Assembly: GCA_934565795.1 (NCBI GenBank)
Contig: CAKTIM010000009.1
Location: forward strand, 11,232-75,231
From: an uncultured Oscillospiraceae bacterium
GTDB taxonomy: Bacteria; Bacillota; Clostridia; Oscillospirales; Oscillospiraceae
Length of the DNA stretch: 64,000 nucleotides
Reading direction: 5' to 3'
How positions within the stretch are numbered: the first letter of the stretch is position 1; the number at the start of each line of letters is the position of its first letter. The notes under the pieces are model-generated. The model was not told the origin of the DNA. It made no database searches and worked only from the letters and a program-made list of their open reading frames with translations. The position numbers and the translations under genes are program-made. This document shows, piece after piece, positions 56,902 through 64,000 of the stretch.

Positions 56902-59037
56902 ATGCTGAGAAAGTTTTTCGCGTTCACCCTGGCGCTGGTGCTGGTGGCGACGATCCCGCTGGGCGCGCTGGCGGAGGAGTACGACCTGGTCAATGGCAGT
57001 ATCACCGTAGAGGCCAAGGAGGACGGCCAGTACGTTTCCCAGGTGGGCGTTGCGGATAATGTAAAGCAAACCACCGAAACCGTCATCAAGCAGACGGACA
57101 GCGATACCAAATCCACTGAGAATACCATCACCATCAAGGCGGATAAAGGTCAGACCGCCGATGTCACCATCTCCGATGTGAATATCGACGTGAGCAGCAA
57201 GGGTGAAGCCGCCATTTCTGCGGACGGAGACGGCAATGTGACCATCGAGCTGGAGGGCAGCAATGTTGCCAAGGGCGGCGAGAAGCATGCCGGTGTGGAG
57301 AAGAATAATGGTGGAAACCTGACCATTGCGGATGCAGATGCAGATGGTTCCCTGAATGCCGCAGGCGGAAAATATGGCGCGGGCATTGGCGGCGGATACG
57401 GACAGGATGCTTCTAACATCACCATTGGAGGCGGCACCATCGAAGCCATCGGCGGAAAGAGTGCGGCAGGCATCGGCGGCGGTCTTTCCGGCAGCGGCTC
57501 CAACATTACGATTGAGGACGGAAACATAACGGCCAGCGGGGGCTTTTTGGGCATGGATGGCGGCGCGGGTATCGGTGGCGGTGGCCGGGGCAACGGCTCC
57601 GACATCACCATCAACGGCGGAACCGTGAACGCCAACGGCGCCGGATTTGGTGCAGGCATCGGCGGTGGCTCCGTGGGCAACGGGACGGATATTTCCATTA
57701 CCGATGGCGAGGTTATTGCAAAAGGAGGGGGCGCAGCTGCCGGCATTGGAAGCGGCAGTTGTGTCACGGCCAGTGACCCTTATCCTGTTGGATCAAATAT
57801 TACCATCAGCGGCGGTAAGGTGGAGGCCTCCGGCGGTTTGGAGGGCGCAGGCATTGGCGGTGGGGCTAACAGCACCGCCTCCAATATTACCATTTCCGGA
57901 GATGCCCAGGTCAAGGCGTCCAGTGGCCAGTATGCAGCGGACATTGGCAGCGGAAGTGACGGGTATCACAACTATGCGCCGCTTGACCCAGATACTTCAA
58001 AGCTCAACGCTGGCGGCTCTATTGCTTACTACGCTCCCAATGCAAATATGAGCACGGATACCCCCGAAAAGCTGCTGCACAAAACCGCAGATGGCGCAGC
58101 GGTCACCCATGATGGTGTCGCGCTGAAATCCAGCACCGAAGCCACCTGTACTAAGAACGCCACCGTTACCTATCGGTGCAGCTGCGGCGAAGAAGTGACA
58201 ATGGAGCTGGCGGGCACCGCCCTGGGTCACAAGCTGGGAGCCTATACCTCCAACAATGACGCCACCTGCACCGCAGACGGCACCAAAACGGCTCACTGCA
58301 CCAACACCAGCTGCAACTATTCTGAGACTCTGCCAGATGTTGGCACCGCTTTGGGGCACACGCTGGGAGAATACATCTCCGATAACAACGCCACCTGCAC
58401 TTCCGACGGCACCAAGACGGCAAAATGCATCCGCTACGGCAAGGGCGGCTGCCAGGAGAGCAAAACCGTTACCGACGAAGGCAGCAAGCTAGAGCACGAC
58501 TTTGAGAATTATGTCTACCAGGGCAACGCCACCTGCGAAAGCGACGGCACCGAGATTGCCCAGTGCGAGCACTGCGATGCAACGGACGAACGGACGGCCG
58601 ATGGTACCGCCCTGGGGCACAGCTTTACCCATTACGTATCCAACAACGACGCCACCTACGATTCCGACGGCACCCAGATTGCCGAATGCGACCACGGCTG
58701 CGGCGCGACGAACACCATCCCCGCACCGGGCACCAGAATCCCCCTGTACCGGGTGGTGGATGCGGCAGGAATGAACCTCCCCAGCCGGGAAAGCAAGGAC
58801 GGCACCATCCTGACCATCACAGCCGAGCAGGATTACGCTACCCTCACCGGCACCCTGGACGGCATCCGAGCCCTCCAGCAGCGGGGCATTACCACAATCG
58901 TATTCGTAACCAACAACGCAGCCTCCACCTTCGACCTGTCCACCCTCACCGGCACAGGCACCTATGCGCTTACCCATAACGGCGAAGCGGTCACCTTTAC
59001 GCTAAACAACCAGGACGTGACCAATATCCTAAAGTAA
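56902..59037 (+). CDS. Secreted protein with AGIGGG repeats and Cys/Gly-rich modules
   Basis: 711 residues. Signal peptide MLRKFFAFTLALVLVATIPL to about GALA. Residues 55-360 hold about eight ~30-residue modules with AGIGGG or similar (NGGNLTIADADADG, GAGIGGGYGQDASNITIGGG, SAAGIGGGLSGSGSNITIED), which would form a right-handed beta solenoid of carbohydrate-binding/autotransporter kind. Residues 405-590 have four ~43-residue repeats of the form ATCTxDGTKTAxC...CxxxxxxxDxGTALGH. The last 120 residues look like a beta domain. No LPXTG anchor. ATG 56902 follows AAGGAGG. It flanks repeat arrays on both sides. Role is probably at the cell surface; function unknown. Confidence 0.8.
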   Translation: MLRKFFAFTLALVLVATIPLGALAEEYDLVNGSITVEAKEDGQYVSQVGVADNVKQTTETVIKQTDSDTKSTENTITIKADKGQTADVTISDVNIDVSSKGEAAISADGDGNVTIELEGSNVAKGGEKHAGVEKNNGGNLTIADADADGSLNAAGGKYGAGIGGGYGQDASNITIGGGTIEAIGGKSAAGIGGGLSGSGSNITIEDGNITASGGFLGMDGGAGIGGGGRGNGSDITINGGTVNANGAGFGAGIGGGSVGNGTDISITDGEVIAKGGGAAAGIGSGSCVTASDPYPVGSNITISGGKVEASGGLEGAGIGGGANSTASNITISGDAQVKASSGQYAADIGSGSDGYHNYAPLDPDTSKLNAGGSIAYYAPNANMSTDTPEKLLHKTADGAAVTHDGVALKSSTEATCTKNATVTYRCSCGEEVTMELAGTALGHKLGAYTSNNDATCTADGTKTAHCTNTSCNYSETLPDVGTALGHTLGEYISDNNATCTSDGTKTAKCIRYGKGGCQESKTVTDEGSKLEHDFENYVYQGNATCESDGTEIAQCEHCDATDERTADGTALGHSFTHYVSNNDATYDSDGTQIAECDHGCGATNTIPAPGTRIPLYRVVDAAGMNLPSRESKDGTILTITAEQDYATLTGTLDGIRALQQRGITTIVFVTNNAASTFDLSTLTGTGTYALTHNGEAVTFTLNNQDVTNILK

Positions 59038-59044
59038 GGTTCTC

Positions 59045-59237
59045 GTAGGGGTCGGCAACCTGCCGACCCTCAACCCAACGGTTTGGGAAGCAGTATGGAT
59101 GAACGTATAACCTCAAGGGTACATCCCCAAGCTTCCCTGAGGGGGAAGCTGTCGCCGCAGCGACTGAAGAGGGCACTCAGAGAATGGTTTTGAGAGAGAT
59201 TTGGTTAAAAAGGTGGACGGTTAAACATTCTGAGCCC
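59045..59237 (+). repeat. R2 repeat without the nested element (empty site)
   Basis: GTAGGGGTCGGCAACCTGCC, ACATCCCCAAGCTTCCC and then straight GAGGGGGAAGCTGTCGCCGC, where the other three R2 copies carry 67 bp. The rest (CAGCGACTGAAGAGGGCACT, TTGGTTAAAAAGGTGGACGG) matches. Confidence 0.85.
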
Positions 59238-59420
59238 GTAGGGGCGGATACCAGCCGCCCGAAAGGTAACGAAACTGAGCTGTATAGACCAACCACTCAA
59301 TCCCGGTACCCGGCGGGGCGACAAATTGCCGCCCCCTACGAACTCAGAAACTTTTGGTAATGTTCATTCAACCGACAACTCAATTCCGCAACCTCGCGGG
59401 CGGCTGGTATCCGCCCCTAC
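59238..59420 (+). repeat. R1 repeat, copy e
   Basis: 183 bp with full inverted ends GTAGGGGCGGATACCAGCC / GGCTGGTATCCGCCCCTAC and the interior seen in copy b. Follows R2 directly. Confidence 0.85.
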
Positions 59421-59687
59421 GGATTGGCGTGTACCATTCAACGCACTCTTCAAGAAAATCGTACTGCGGTAGCCCTCTTCAGTCAGGCCTACGGCCTGCC
59501 AGCTTCCCCCGCGAGGGAAGCTTTTGGTGGTTGCGGAAGCTGGTGCCATTCAACGGACTGCGTTTGAAGTGGCGACGTTGAGGGGCGACAGGTTGCCGCC
59601 CCCTACGGGCTCAGAAACTTTTGGTAATGTCCATTCAACCGGCATCTCAGTTCCGCGACGTTGCGGGCGGCTGGTATCCGCCCCTAC
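59421..59687 (+). repeat. R3 block plus right half of an R1 copy
   Basis: 59425-59581 shares GTACCATTCAAC, CCTCTTCAGTCAGGCCTACG, CCTGCCAGCTTCCCC with 50880-51030. 59582-59687 is the right half of R1 (GGGGCGACAGGTTGCCGCCC to CGGCTGGTATCCGCCCCTAC). No gene in 59038-59792. Confidence 0.75.
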
Positions 59688-59712
59688 TTAGGGGGACAGT
59701 CGTTCAATACAG

Positions 59713-59760
59713 AAAAAATCCCGGGCGGGTTTGCAGTGGGGGCTGCAAATCCGTCCGGGA
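59713..59760 (-). terminator. Terminator of the aminopeptidase P gene
   Basis: TCCCGGGCGGGTTTGCAG (59719-59736) and CTGCAAATCCGTCCGGGA (59743-59760) form an 18-bp stem with one or two mismatches. Read leftwards, TTTTTTC follows. Confidence 0.85.
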
Positions 59761-59792
59761 ATGTTTATTCTTGGTTGTGCGCGAGGCGGCTG

Positions 59793-61028
59793 TTAGCGCG
59801 CTGCCATAAAGGCCTCGATCTCGTCCGGCTCTTTGATGATGGAGGCGGAGAGCACCTGGCAGCCGTCGTCGGTGATCAGCAGGTCGTCCTCAATGCGGAT
59901 GCCGATCTCCCATTCGTCGATGTACAGGCCCGGCTCGTCGGAGATCACGCTGCCCTTTTGCAGCTTTACGCCGTCGGCGGTCACATCGTGCACGTCAATG
60001 CCTAAGTGGTGAGACACGCCGTGCATGTAATATTTGCCGATCTGGTCTTCATTTTCGATCAGGCCCAGCTCCACGCAGCCCTGGGCCAGCACCTTCTTGC
60101 AAATATCGTTCAGCTCGCGGGTGGTCATGCCGGGCTTGGCCTGGGCGGCCACCTCTTTATTGGCCCGCAGGACGATCTCATACACCGCCCGCTGACGCTG
60201 GGTGAATTTGCCGTTGACGGGGTAGGTTCGGGTGATGTCGGAGCAGTAGCCGTCCACCCGTGTACCCAGATCCAGCAGGAGCAGGGTATCATCCTGGCAG
60301 GTATCCCGATTGGTCTCATAGTGGAGCATGCAGCCGTTTTTGCCGCTGCCCGCGATGGTGGGGAACGAAGGGCCCTCGGTGCCCTGGTAGTACAGCACGT
60401 GCTCGTAATTGGCCTGGGCCTGGTATTCCTTCATGCCGGGCTTCAGGGTGGACATCACCGCCTCCAGGCCCTGCCGGGTGACCTCAATGGCCTGAGAGAT
60501 CTTTGCGATCTCGTCCTCGTCCTTCTGCATCCGCAGCTTGGTCACCATCAGCCAAAGATTGCGCACGGTGATGCCGGGGAAGTCCACGGCAAACCGCTGT
60601 GCCTTGGCCAGGTTGTAGTCGGGCAGGTCGCTGAGCTGGTTCCGATGGCAGTCAAAATAGCAGACGCGGATATCACTGCCGGTGATCAGACGCTGCATCT
60701 GGGCGTCAAACTGCTCAATGTAGCGCACATCCTCAATGCCGGAGACGGCCTTGGCCTCCTCCACCGTCGCCATCTTCCCCGTCCAGCGCTCCGCGGTGGG
60801 GTCGGCCTTTTCGATGAACAGGAACGTGGCGCAGCTGCCGCCCGCCTTCTTCATCACCAGCACCATATTCTCCCGCCGCAGGCCGGTCAGATAGAAGAAA
60901 TGCTTGTTTTCCTCGAAATGATGATAGGCGTCCGCGCTTCTGTGCGGCGCTTCGCCGGAGTAGAGGATCAAAAGGGAATTATCCTCCATCTCGTTTAAGA
61001 TCGCCTGACGTCTTGCTTCGTAGTTCAT
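59793..61028 (-). CDS. Aminopeptidase P family Xaa-Pro peptidase (M24B)
   Basis: 411 residues: an N-terminal AMP_N domain and a C-terminal pita-bread fold. Metal ligands are visible: LLLDLGTRVDGYCSDITRTY (two Asp), YMHGVSHHLGIDVHD (His), DEPGLYI (Glu), IGIRIEDDLLIT (Glu). The enzyme removes the N-terminal residue before proline. ATG 61028 with AAAGGAG 9 nt before is used; the frame extends upstream into the promoter. Transcribed from a good promoter that overlaps the end of the GNAT gene. Confidence 0.94.
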   Translation of the reverse strand: MNYEARRQAILNEMEDNSLLILYSGEAPHRSADAYHHFEENKHFFYLTGLRRENMVLVMKKAGGSCATFLFIEKADPTAERWTGKMATVEEAKAVSGIEDVRYIEQFDAQMQRLITGSDIRVCYFDCHRNQLSDLPDYNLAKAQRFAVDFPGITVRNLWLMVTKLRMQKDEDEIAKISQAIEVTRQGLEAVMSTLKPGMKEYQAQANYEHVLYYQGTEGPSFPTIAGSGKNGCMLHYETNRDTCQDDTLLLLDLGTRVDGYCSDITRTYPVNGKFTQRQRAVYEIVLRANKEVAAQAKPGMTTRELNDICKKVLAQGCVELGLIENEDQIGKYYMHGVSHHLGIDVHDVTADGVKLQKGSVISDEPGLYIDEWEIGIRIEDDLLITDDGCQVLSASIIKEPDEIEAFMAAR

Positions 61029-61059
61029 GGTCAATATCTCCTTTTTCTTCGATGCTCCC

Positions 61060-61087
61060 ATTATACCACGTTTTTTCCCGTGGTCAA
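61060..61087 (-). promoter_or_regulatory. Promoter of the aminopeptidase P gene
   Basis: Minus strand TTGACC (61082-61087) and perfect TATAAT (61060-61065), 16-bp spacer, 32 bp before the start; it overlaps the last codons of the GNAT gene. Confidence 0.7.
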
Positions 61088-61543
61088 ATCCTTCTTCACC
61101 CAAATGGCCTCCGCCGTCCGTCCGATTTCTGTAAATCCGCAGTTCAGGAACAGTTTGACAGCGCCATTGTCAATGGCAATGTTGTCATAAAGCGCCTGGA
61201 CGCCGTTTGCCCGCGCCGCCCCGCACAGCAGCCGCAGCCCCTCTTTCCCGAATCCCCGGCGGCGGAATCCGGCATCCACCAGCACATCCGTCAGATAAAC
61301 GCCCCGCTCCTCGTCGAAGTGATAGGAGGCCTCGCCGACGAACCCGGTCTCATTTTTCAGATACCGATAAAACCGCTTCCCATCCCCAGGGGCAACCCAG
61401 CGGCAGTACCATTCCTCCCACCGTTCCCTTGGGAATGGAATTGTCCCGCCGTAGGCATGGTTATACTCCATGGTCTGCGCATCCCCCAGCATCCGCTCCC
61501 GAAACCACAAATCCTCCGGCTTCGGTATATATAATTCCAGCAT
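61061..61543 (-). CDS. GNAT family N-acetyltransferase
   Basis: 160 residues, RimJ/RimL-like GNAT: LTDVLVDAGFRRRGFGKEGL contains the acetyl-CoA loop, then LYDNIAIDNGAVKLFLNCGF. N-terminus MLELYIPKPEDLWFRERML. A GGAGGGG-type site precedes ATG 61543. Substrate unknown. The aminopeptidase gene follows on the same strand with its own promoter. Confidence 0.88.
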   Translation of the reverse strand: MLELYIPKPEDLWFRERMLGDAQTMEYNHAYGGTIPFPRERWEEWYCRWVAPGDGKRFYRYLKNETGFVGEASYHFDEERGVYLTDVLVDAGFRRRGFGKEGLRLLCGAARANGVQALYDNIAIDNGAVKLFLNCGFTEIGRTAEAIWVKKDLTTGKNVV

Positions 61544-61631
61544 ATTCCCCTCCTGAGATGAGATTTGTCAAGGGTATTTTCCAAAGCAAAACGGCTAAAA
61601 GAAGAACATCAAACCGACAAATTGGAATTGT

Positions 61632-61841
61632 TTACTGTTTCTTCTTTACAACGAAACCAATAACGAACAAAATAATTGCAGGAATTACCAAAAACAAAGC
61701 ATTTACTAACACCCACAAATAAAAAGGCGCAGAGTTTAGCGATGTTGAGTATTGAGTATAATCAACGATGCTCTTAATAACAAATACAATCAACAGAATG
61801 AGACTCACAATGTTGCATATCATAGGTACTTTCTGTTTCAT
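61632..61841 (-). CDS. Small two-helix membrane protein
   Basis: 69 residues: MKQKVPMICNIVSLILLIVF to about 22 is one membrane helix, and YLWVLVNALFLVIPAIILFV a second. C-terminal VVKKKQ is basic, so the C-terminus is probably inside. ATG 61841 has a good GGAGGTG site 6 nt upstream; longer starts lack one. AT-rich compared with the rest of the window. Downstream of the VOC gene (34 bp). Function unknown. Confidence 0.7.
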   Translation of the reverse strand: MKQKVPMICNIVSLILLIVFVIKSIVDYTQYSTSLNSAPFYLWVLVNALFLVIPAIILFVIGFVVKKKQ

Positions 61842-61875
61842 TCTAAACACCTCCATAAATTCCGATTCGTCGATT

Positions 61876-62286
61876 CTACAGATCCTTTTCTTCGTATGGT
61901 TTATTCCAAGAGCCAATCTCAATGATATTTCCTTCTGGATCAGCAATAAAGCAGGTTCTCTGTCCCCAAGGCTCGGTAGTTGGCTCTAATAAAGAAACTG
62001 CACCGTAGGCAATCGCATTTTTATATTGCAAGTCAACTTCTTCATATGTGTCAACATACAGCGCCATTTCAGAGTGCGCATTTACTCCCTTAAGATACTC
62101 ATATTTTTTGCTTGTCAGCTCTTCAAAATTGTTTCTCCCATAAAGCAAAAAGAGCGTTCCATCTTTCAATAAATAGACGTTGTCCGTGTTTTCATTTTCT
62201 TTAATTTCAAACCCTAATACGTCTCGATAAAAACGAATCATTTTTGCCATGTCTTTCACAAACAAGCCATATCCATCCAATCGCAT
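61876..62286 (-). CDS. VOC family (glyoxalase/dioxygenase-like) protein
   Basis: 136 residues, two beta-alpha-beta-beta-beta modules: YGLFVKDMAKMIRFYRDVLG, FEIKEN, then RTCFIADPEGNIIEIGSWN with the terminal Glu typical of a VOC metal site. Such small single-domain members bind drugs (bleomycin-like) or act as glyoxalases; role not predictable. ATG 62286 follows GGAGGAATTACA. AT-rich, like its neighbours. Confidence 0.87.
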   Translation of the reverse strand: MRLDGYGLFVKDMAKMIRFYRDVLGFEIKENENTDNVYLLKDGTLFLLYGRNNFEELTSKKYEYLKGVNAHSEMALYVDTYEEVDLQYKNAIAYGAVSLLEPTTEPWGQRTCFIADPEGNIIEIGSWNKPYEEKDL

Positions 62287-62302
62287 TGTAATTCCTCCAT
62301 CT

Positions 62303-62406
62303 TAGGTAATCTCTGAATAAATCGTCTACAGCTCCCCAGCTGTGCAGTATCAAAAGTGGGAAATCTCTCGCTGTCAGCTCTTGCCGATTTGATTGGAGCT
62401 TTCCTA
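62303..62406. repeat. MITE-like repeat family M, copy 5
   Basis: Left end TAGGTAATCTCTGAATAAATC; right end reversed AGGAAAGCTCCAATCAAATC (more diverged). Shares CAGCTGTGCAGTATCAAAAG and CTCTCGCTGTCAGCTCTTGC with copy 2 but lacks the inner hairpin arm. Confidence 0.7.
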
Positions 62407-62643
62407 TATTCCTTTTGTGGACTTGCCATTTGGGGACACCTTGCAATGCAAGCTATTCCCAGCCGACAGGTTCTCAGATAATTTTAAGAAAAAATCAAAT
62501 AAACTCTAACTATATTTTTAAGACGCAGTAATGTTATAATAAGGCCAGTGACAAGCTTGTGGCGGTGTTTATTGAAGCGCAGAAATATCTTTATAAGAAA
62601 TTAGGTTTTTTGCTATTTGAATGTATCGAGGAGAAACAGCTAT

Positions 62644-63141
62644 ATGAAATCTAAGAAAGTAACCTTTGGATTATTGATTTTTTATATTATGGCATTGGTC
62701 TGGATCGTTCTGTTCAAATTTCAGTTCTCGTTGGGACAGTTAGACCATTTTAGAGGTGTGAATCTCATTCCATTTGCAGGTTCGGTTATTGTTAATGGTA
62801 AAATTGATTTTAGTGAAATTATTCAAAATGGATTAGCATTTGTTCCGTTTGGCATTTTAATCAGCTCTCTTTGGAAAGAAAAAACTGTTCTTACGAAAAT
62901 AGCACCAGTTTTGGGAGCAAGCCTGATCTTTGAAATACTTCAATTTATTTTTGCAGTCGGAGCAAGTGATATTACAGACCTCATTATGAATACATTAGGT
63001 GGAATAGTTGGTATTGGAATATATTTTATATTTTCCAAAATCTTCAAAAGCAAGTGCGATAAAATTATCAACATAATCAGTTTATGTTGTGCCATATTGT
63101 TATTCTTATTTCTCGCGTTTGTCATTGTGTCTAATTTATAA
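62644..63141 (+). CDS. VanZ-like family membrane protein
   Basis: 165 residues with about five membrane helices. The VanZ pattern is clear: near the N-terminus LVWIVLFKFQFS, RGVNLIPFAGS, then NGLAFVPFGILISSLWKEK and ASDITDLIMNTLGGIVGIGI. VanZ gives low-level teicoplanin resistance in Tn1546, but most chromosomal relatives have unknown roles. ATG 62644 follows GAGGAG. A TATAAT at 62533-62538 may be its -10 box. AT-rich relative to the window. Confidence 0.88.
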   Translation: MKSKKVTFGLLIFYIMALVWIVLFKFQFSLGQLDHFRGVNLIPFAGSVIVNGKIDFSEIIQNGLAFVPFGILISSLWKEKTVLTKIAPVLGASLIFEILQFIFAVGASDITDLIMNTLGGIVGIGIYFIFSKIFKSKCDKIINIISLCCAILLFLFLAFVIVSNL

Positions 63142-63163
63142 AGAAGCCCGAACATTCGCAACG

Positions 63164-63179
63164 AAGGAACCTCTGAATA
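63164..63179 (+). repeat. Fragment of repeat family M
   Basis: AAGGAACCTCTGAATA equals one end of family M; no second end is found nearby. It lies 23 bp after the VanZ-like gene. Confidence 0.5.
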
Positions 63180-63204
63180 CCCGCCGCCCATGCAGCGGCA
63201 CACC

Positions 63205-63242
63205 GAGCAGGAAATCTTTTGACAGGTTCCCTGCTCTTTTTT
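63205..63242 (+). terminator. Terminator of the VanZ-like gene
   Basis: GAGCAGG and CCTGCTC form a 7-bp stem (extended by AA/TT), followed by TTTTTT. The next 330 bp (63243-63574) show only short weak hairpins and no gene. Confidence 0.75.
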
Positions 63243-63574
63243 GCCCCGGCACCGGGGAGAACGGAGTACCACCCTCGCCGTGCGACATAAAAATCATACA
63301 GCGCAGCAAAGATCAGTCTGCCGTTCCCTCCGCCGCATACCAGAGCGGGGAACGGTAATGTTCAGTATAGCACACACAGACCTCAATGGCAAGCGATCCG
63401 CAAAGTCAAACTTACGCACAACCTGCCCAAAGGCCAGGTGGCAGCAGTGCTTAATATCCGCCTATAGAAATTCCCCCACGCCAGCTAAAAAGCGCGAGGG
63501 ATTCTCTGCGTAATTCATAGCTGCATCCAATGGAATTTTTCCACAGCCTGTCACATTGTACGGAAAAAGTCCAC

Positions 63575-63603
63575 TTGACAGCCACCCCTTTTTTCAGTAG
63601 AAT
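63575..63603 (+). promoter_or_regulatory. Promoter of the tRNA-Arg unit
   Basis: Perfect TTGACA (63575-63580), 17-bp spacer, TAGAAT (63598-63603). The transcript starts before the degenerate tRNA and runs into tRNA-Arg(CCT). Confidence 0.8.
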
Positions 63604-63637
63604 AAGGGTCAGTAGTGTGAGCCGCAGAATTTCATAT

Positions 63638-63710
63638 GCGCCAGTAGCTCAGTTGGATAGAGCGTCCGCCTCCTAAGCGGCAGATTGTTCGATTCCTTCG
63701 AGCAGTAAAA
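63638..63710 (+). pseudogene. Degenerate tRNA-Arg(CCT)
   Basis: The 5' half is normal: GCGCCAGTAGCTCAGTTGG, D arm closing with GAGC, anticodon loop CTCCTAA (anticodon CCT). The 3' half is broken: the T arm reads GATTGTTCGATTCCTTCG, its stem does not pair, and no CTGGCGC exists to close the acceptor stem; AGCAGTAAAAATTG follows instead. It is thus a truncated tRNA copy in the leader of the functional one. The exact 3' limit is uncertain. Confidence 0.75.
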
Positions 63711-63730
63711 ATTGCATAAAACTTATAAAT

Positions 63731-63807
63731 GTCTCAGTAGCTCAGTTGGATAGAGCACACGCCTCCTAAGCGTGGGGTCGGAGGTTCAAATCCTCTCTGG
63801 GACGCCA
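63731..63807 (+). tRNA. tRNA-Arg(CCT)
   Basis: Acceptor stem GTCTCAG/CTGGGAC pairs throughout (one wobble), D arm GCTC/GAGC, anticodon stem CACGC/GCGTG closes the loop CTCCTAA (anticodon CCT, reads AGG), T arm GGAGGTTCAAATCCTCT, CCA encoded. Confidence 0.97.
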
Positions 63808-63815
63808 GAAAGCAC

Positions 63816-63853
63816 CGCTGCAAGCCTTTTTTCGGGGTTTGCAGCGTTTTTTT
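63816..63853 (+). terminator. Terminator of the tRNA-Arg unit
   Basis: CGCTGCAAGCC and GGTTTGCAGCG form an 11-bp stem with one wobble and a 9-nt loop, followed by TTTTTTT. The remaining ~150 bp to the window end are AT-rich with no supported gene. Confidence 0.92.
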
Positions 63854-64000
63854 GTTCCTCCTTCTCCCAGTAATTTTGCTTCCGTTACCGGGAGATTTTT
63901 ATACGCCGCATGATGTATATTTGCTAGGGTGTATCTGAAAACCCAAACATCATATATAAATTGCACAAAATCCAAAAATGCAGTAGAATAAAAGAAAAAA

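Noticed and set aside
63766-63975. Open frame on the minus strand across tRNA-Arg and its terminator
   Set aside because: It overlaps a clear tRNA gene and terminator and has no family likeness.

Overview
The window looks like a chromosomal segment of a Gram-positive gut bacterium of the Clostridia, most likely Oscillospirales/Oscillospiraceae. The reasons are high-GC coding DNA (by eye about 58-60%), RsuA-, KtrAB-, PucR- and RibU-type genes of Firmicutes character, many sugar ABC systems and glycoside hydrolases, near-consensus sigma-A promoters and strong AGGAGG ribosome sites. The assignment is inference; no rRNA or phylogenetic marker was searched.

Layout. 1-5302: the end of a sugar-binding protein, then permease, two-domain ATPase, a ROK repressor and an esterase. 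5501-6961: a C69 dipeptidase on the other strand. 7245-7327: tRNA-Leu(GAG). 7394-12191: a four-gene surface-polysaccharide cluster (flippase and three glycosyltransferases). 12457-22969: a long housekeeping operon read leftwards (ktrB, ktrA, SpoU methyltransferase, dprA, topA, trmFO, plsX, rnc, sugar kinase) from one good promoter. 23112-25774: small kinase-like protein, PucR-type regulator, rsuA. 25845-27362: a DUF4830 protein and an FMN-riboswitch-controlled riboflavin transporter. 27850-29352: a secreted Cys/His-rich repeat protein. 29991-35124: two GH3 enzymes and a MATE exporter. 35359-37693: ABC exporter plus GNAT. 37976-39841: DUF2079 membrane protein. 40175-42823: esterase, SnoaL-like protein and a CNNM/CorC-type protein with a short leader ORF. 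42956-50437: an L-arabinofuranoside locus (GH127, binding protein, two permeases, YesL-like protein, divergent LacI repressor). 51244-55568: SDR and acetyltransferase facing an AraC/tartronate-semialdehyde reductase/glycerate kinase operon. 55633-63141: a zinc-ribbon XRE protein, a second secreted repeat protein, an aminopeptidase P, and an AT-rich stretch with VOC and VanZ-like genes. 63575-63853: a tRNA-Arg(CCT) transcription unit whose first tRNA is degenerate.

The most unusual content is in the DNA between genes. Several families of palindromic non-coding repeats fill almost every long intergenic gap. A 183-bp element with inverted ends (R1), a ~193-255-bp partner (R2), and a 64-67-bp hairpin element found inserted inside R1 and R2 copies, with an empty version of R2 also present, look like nested non-autonomous mobile DNA. 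A separate MITE-like family (ends starting AAGGAAGCTCTGA) has five copies plus one fragment. No transposase is present in the window.

Other regulatory structures worth a look are four TGTCAA boxes spaced exactly 21 bp apart at the GH3 promoter, a promoter plus 27-codon ORF plus long-range inverted repeat in front of the CNNM/CorC gene, and candidate operators in the divergent GH127-LacI region.
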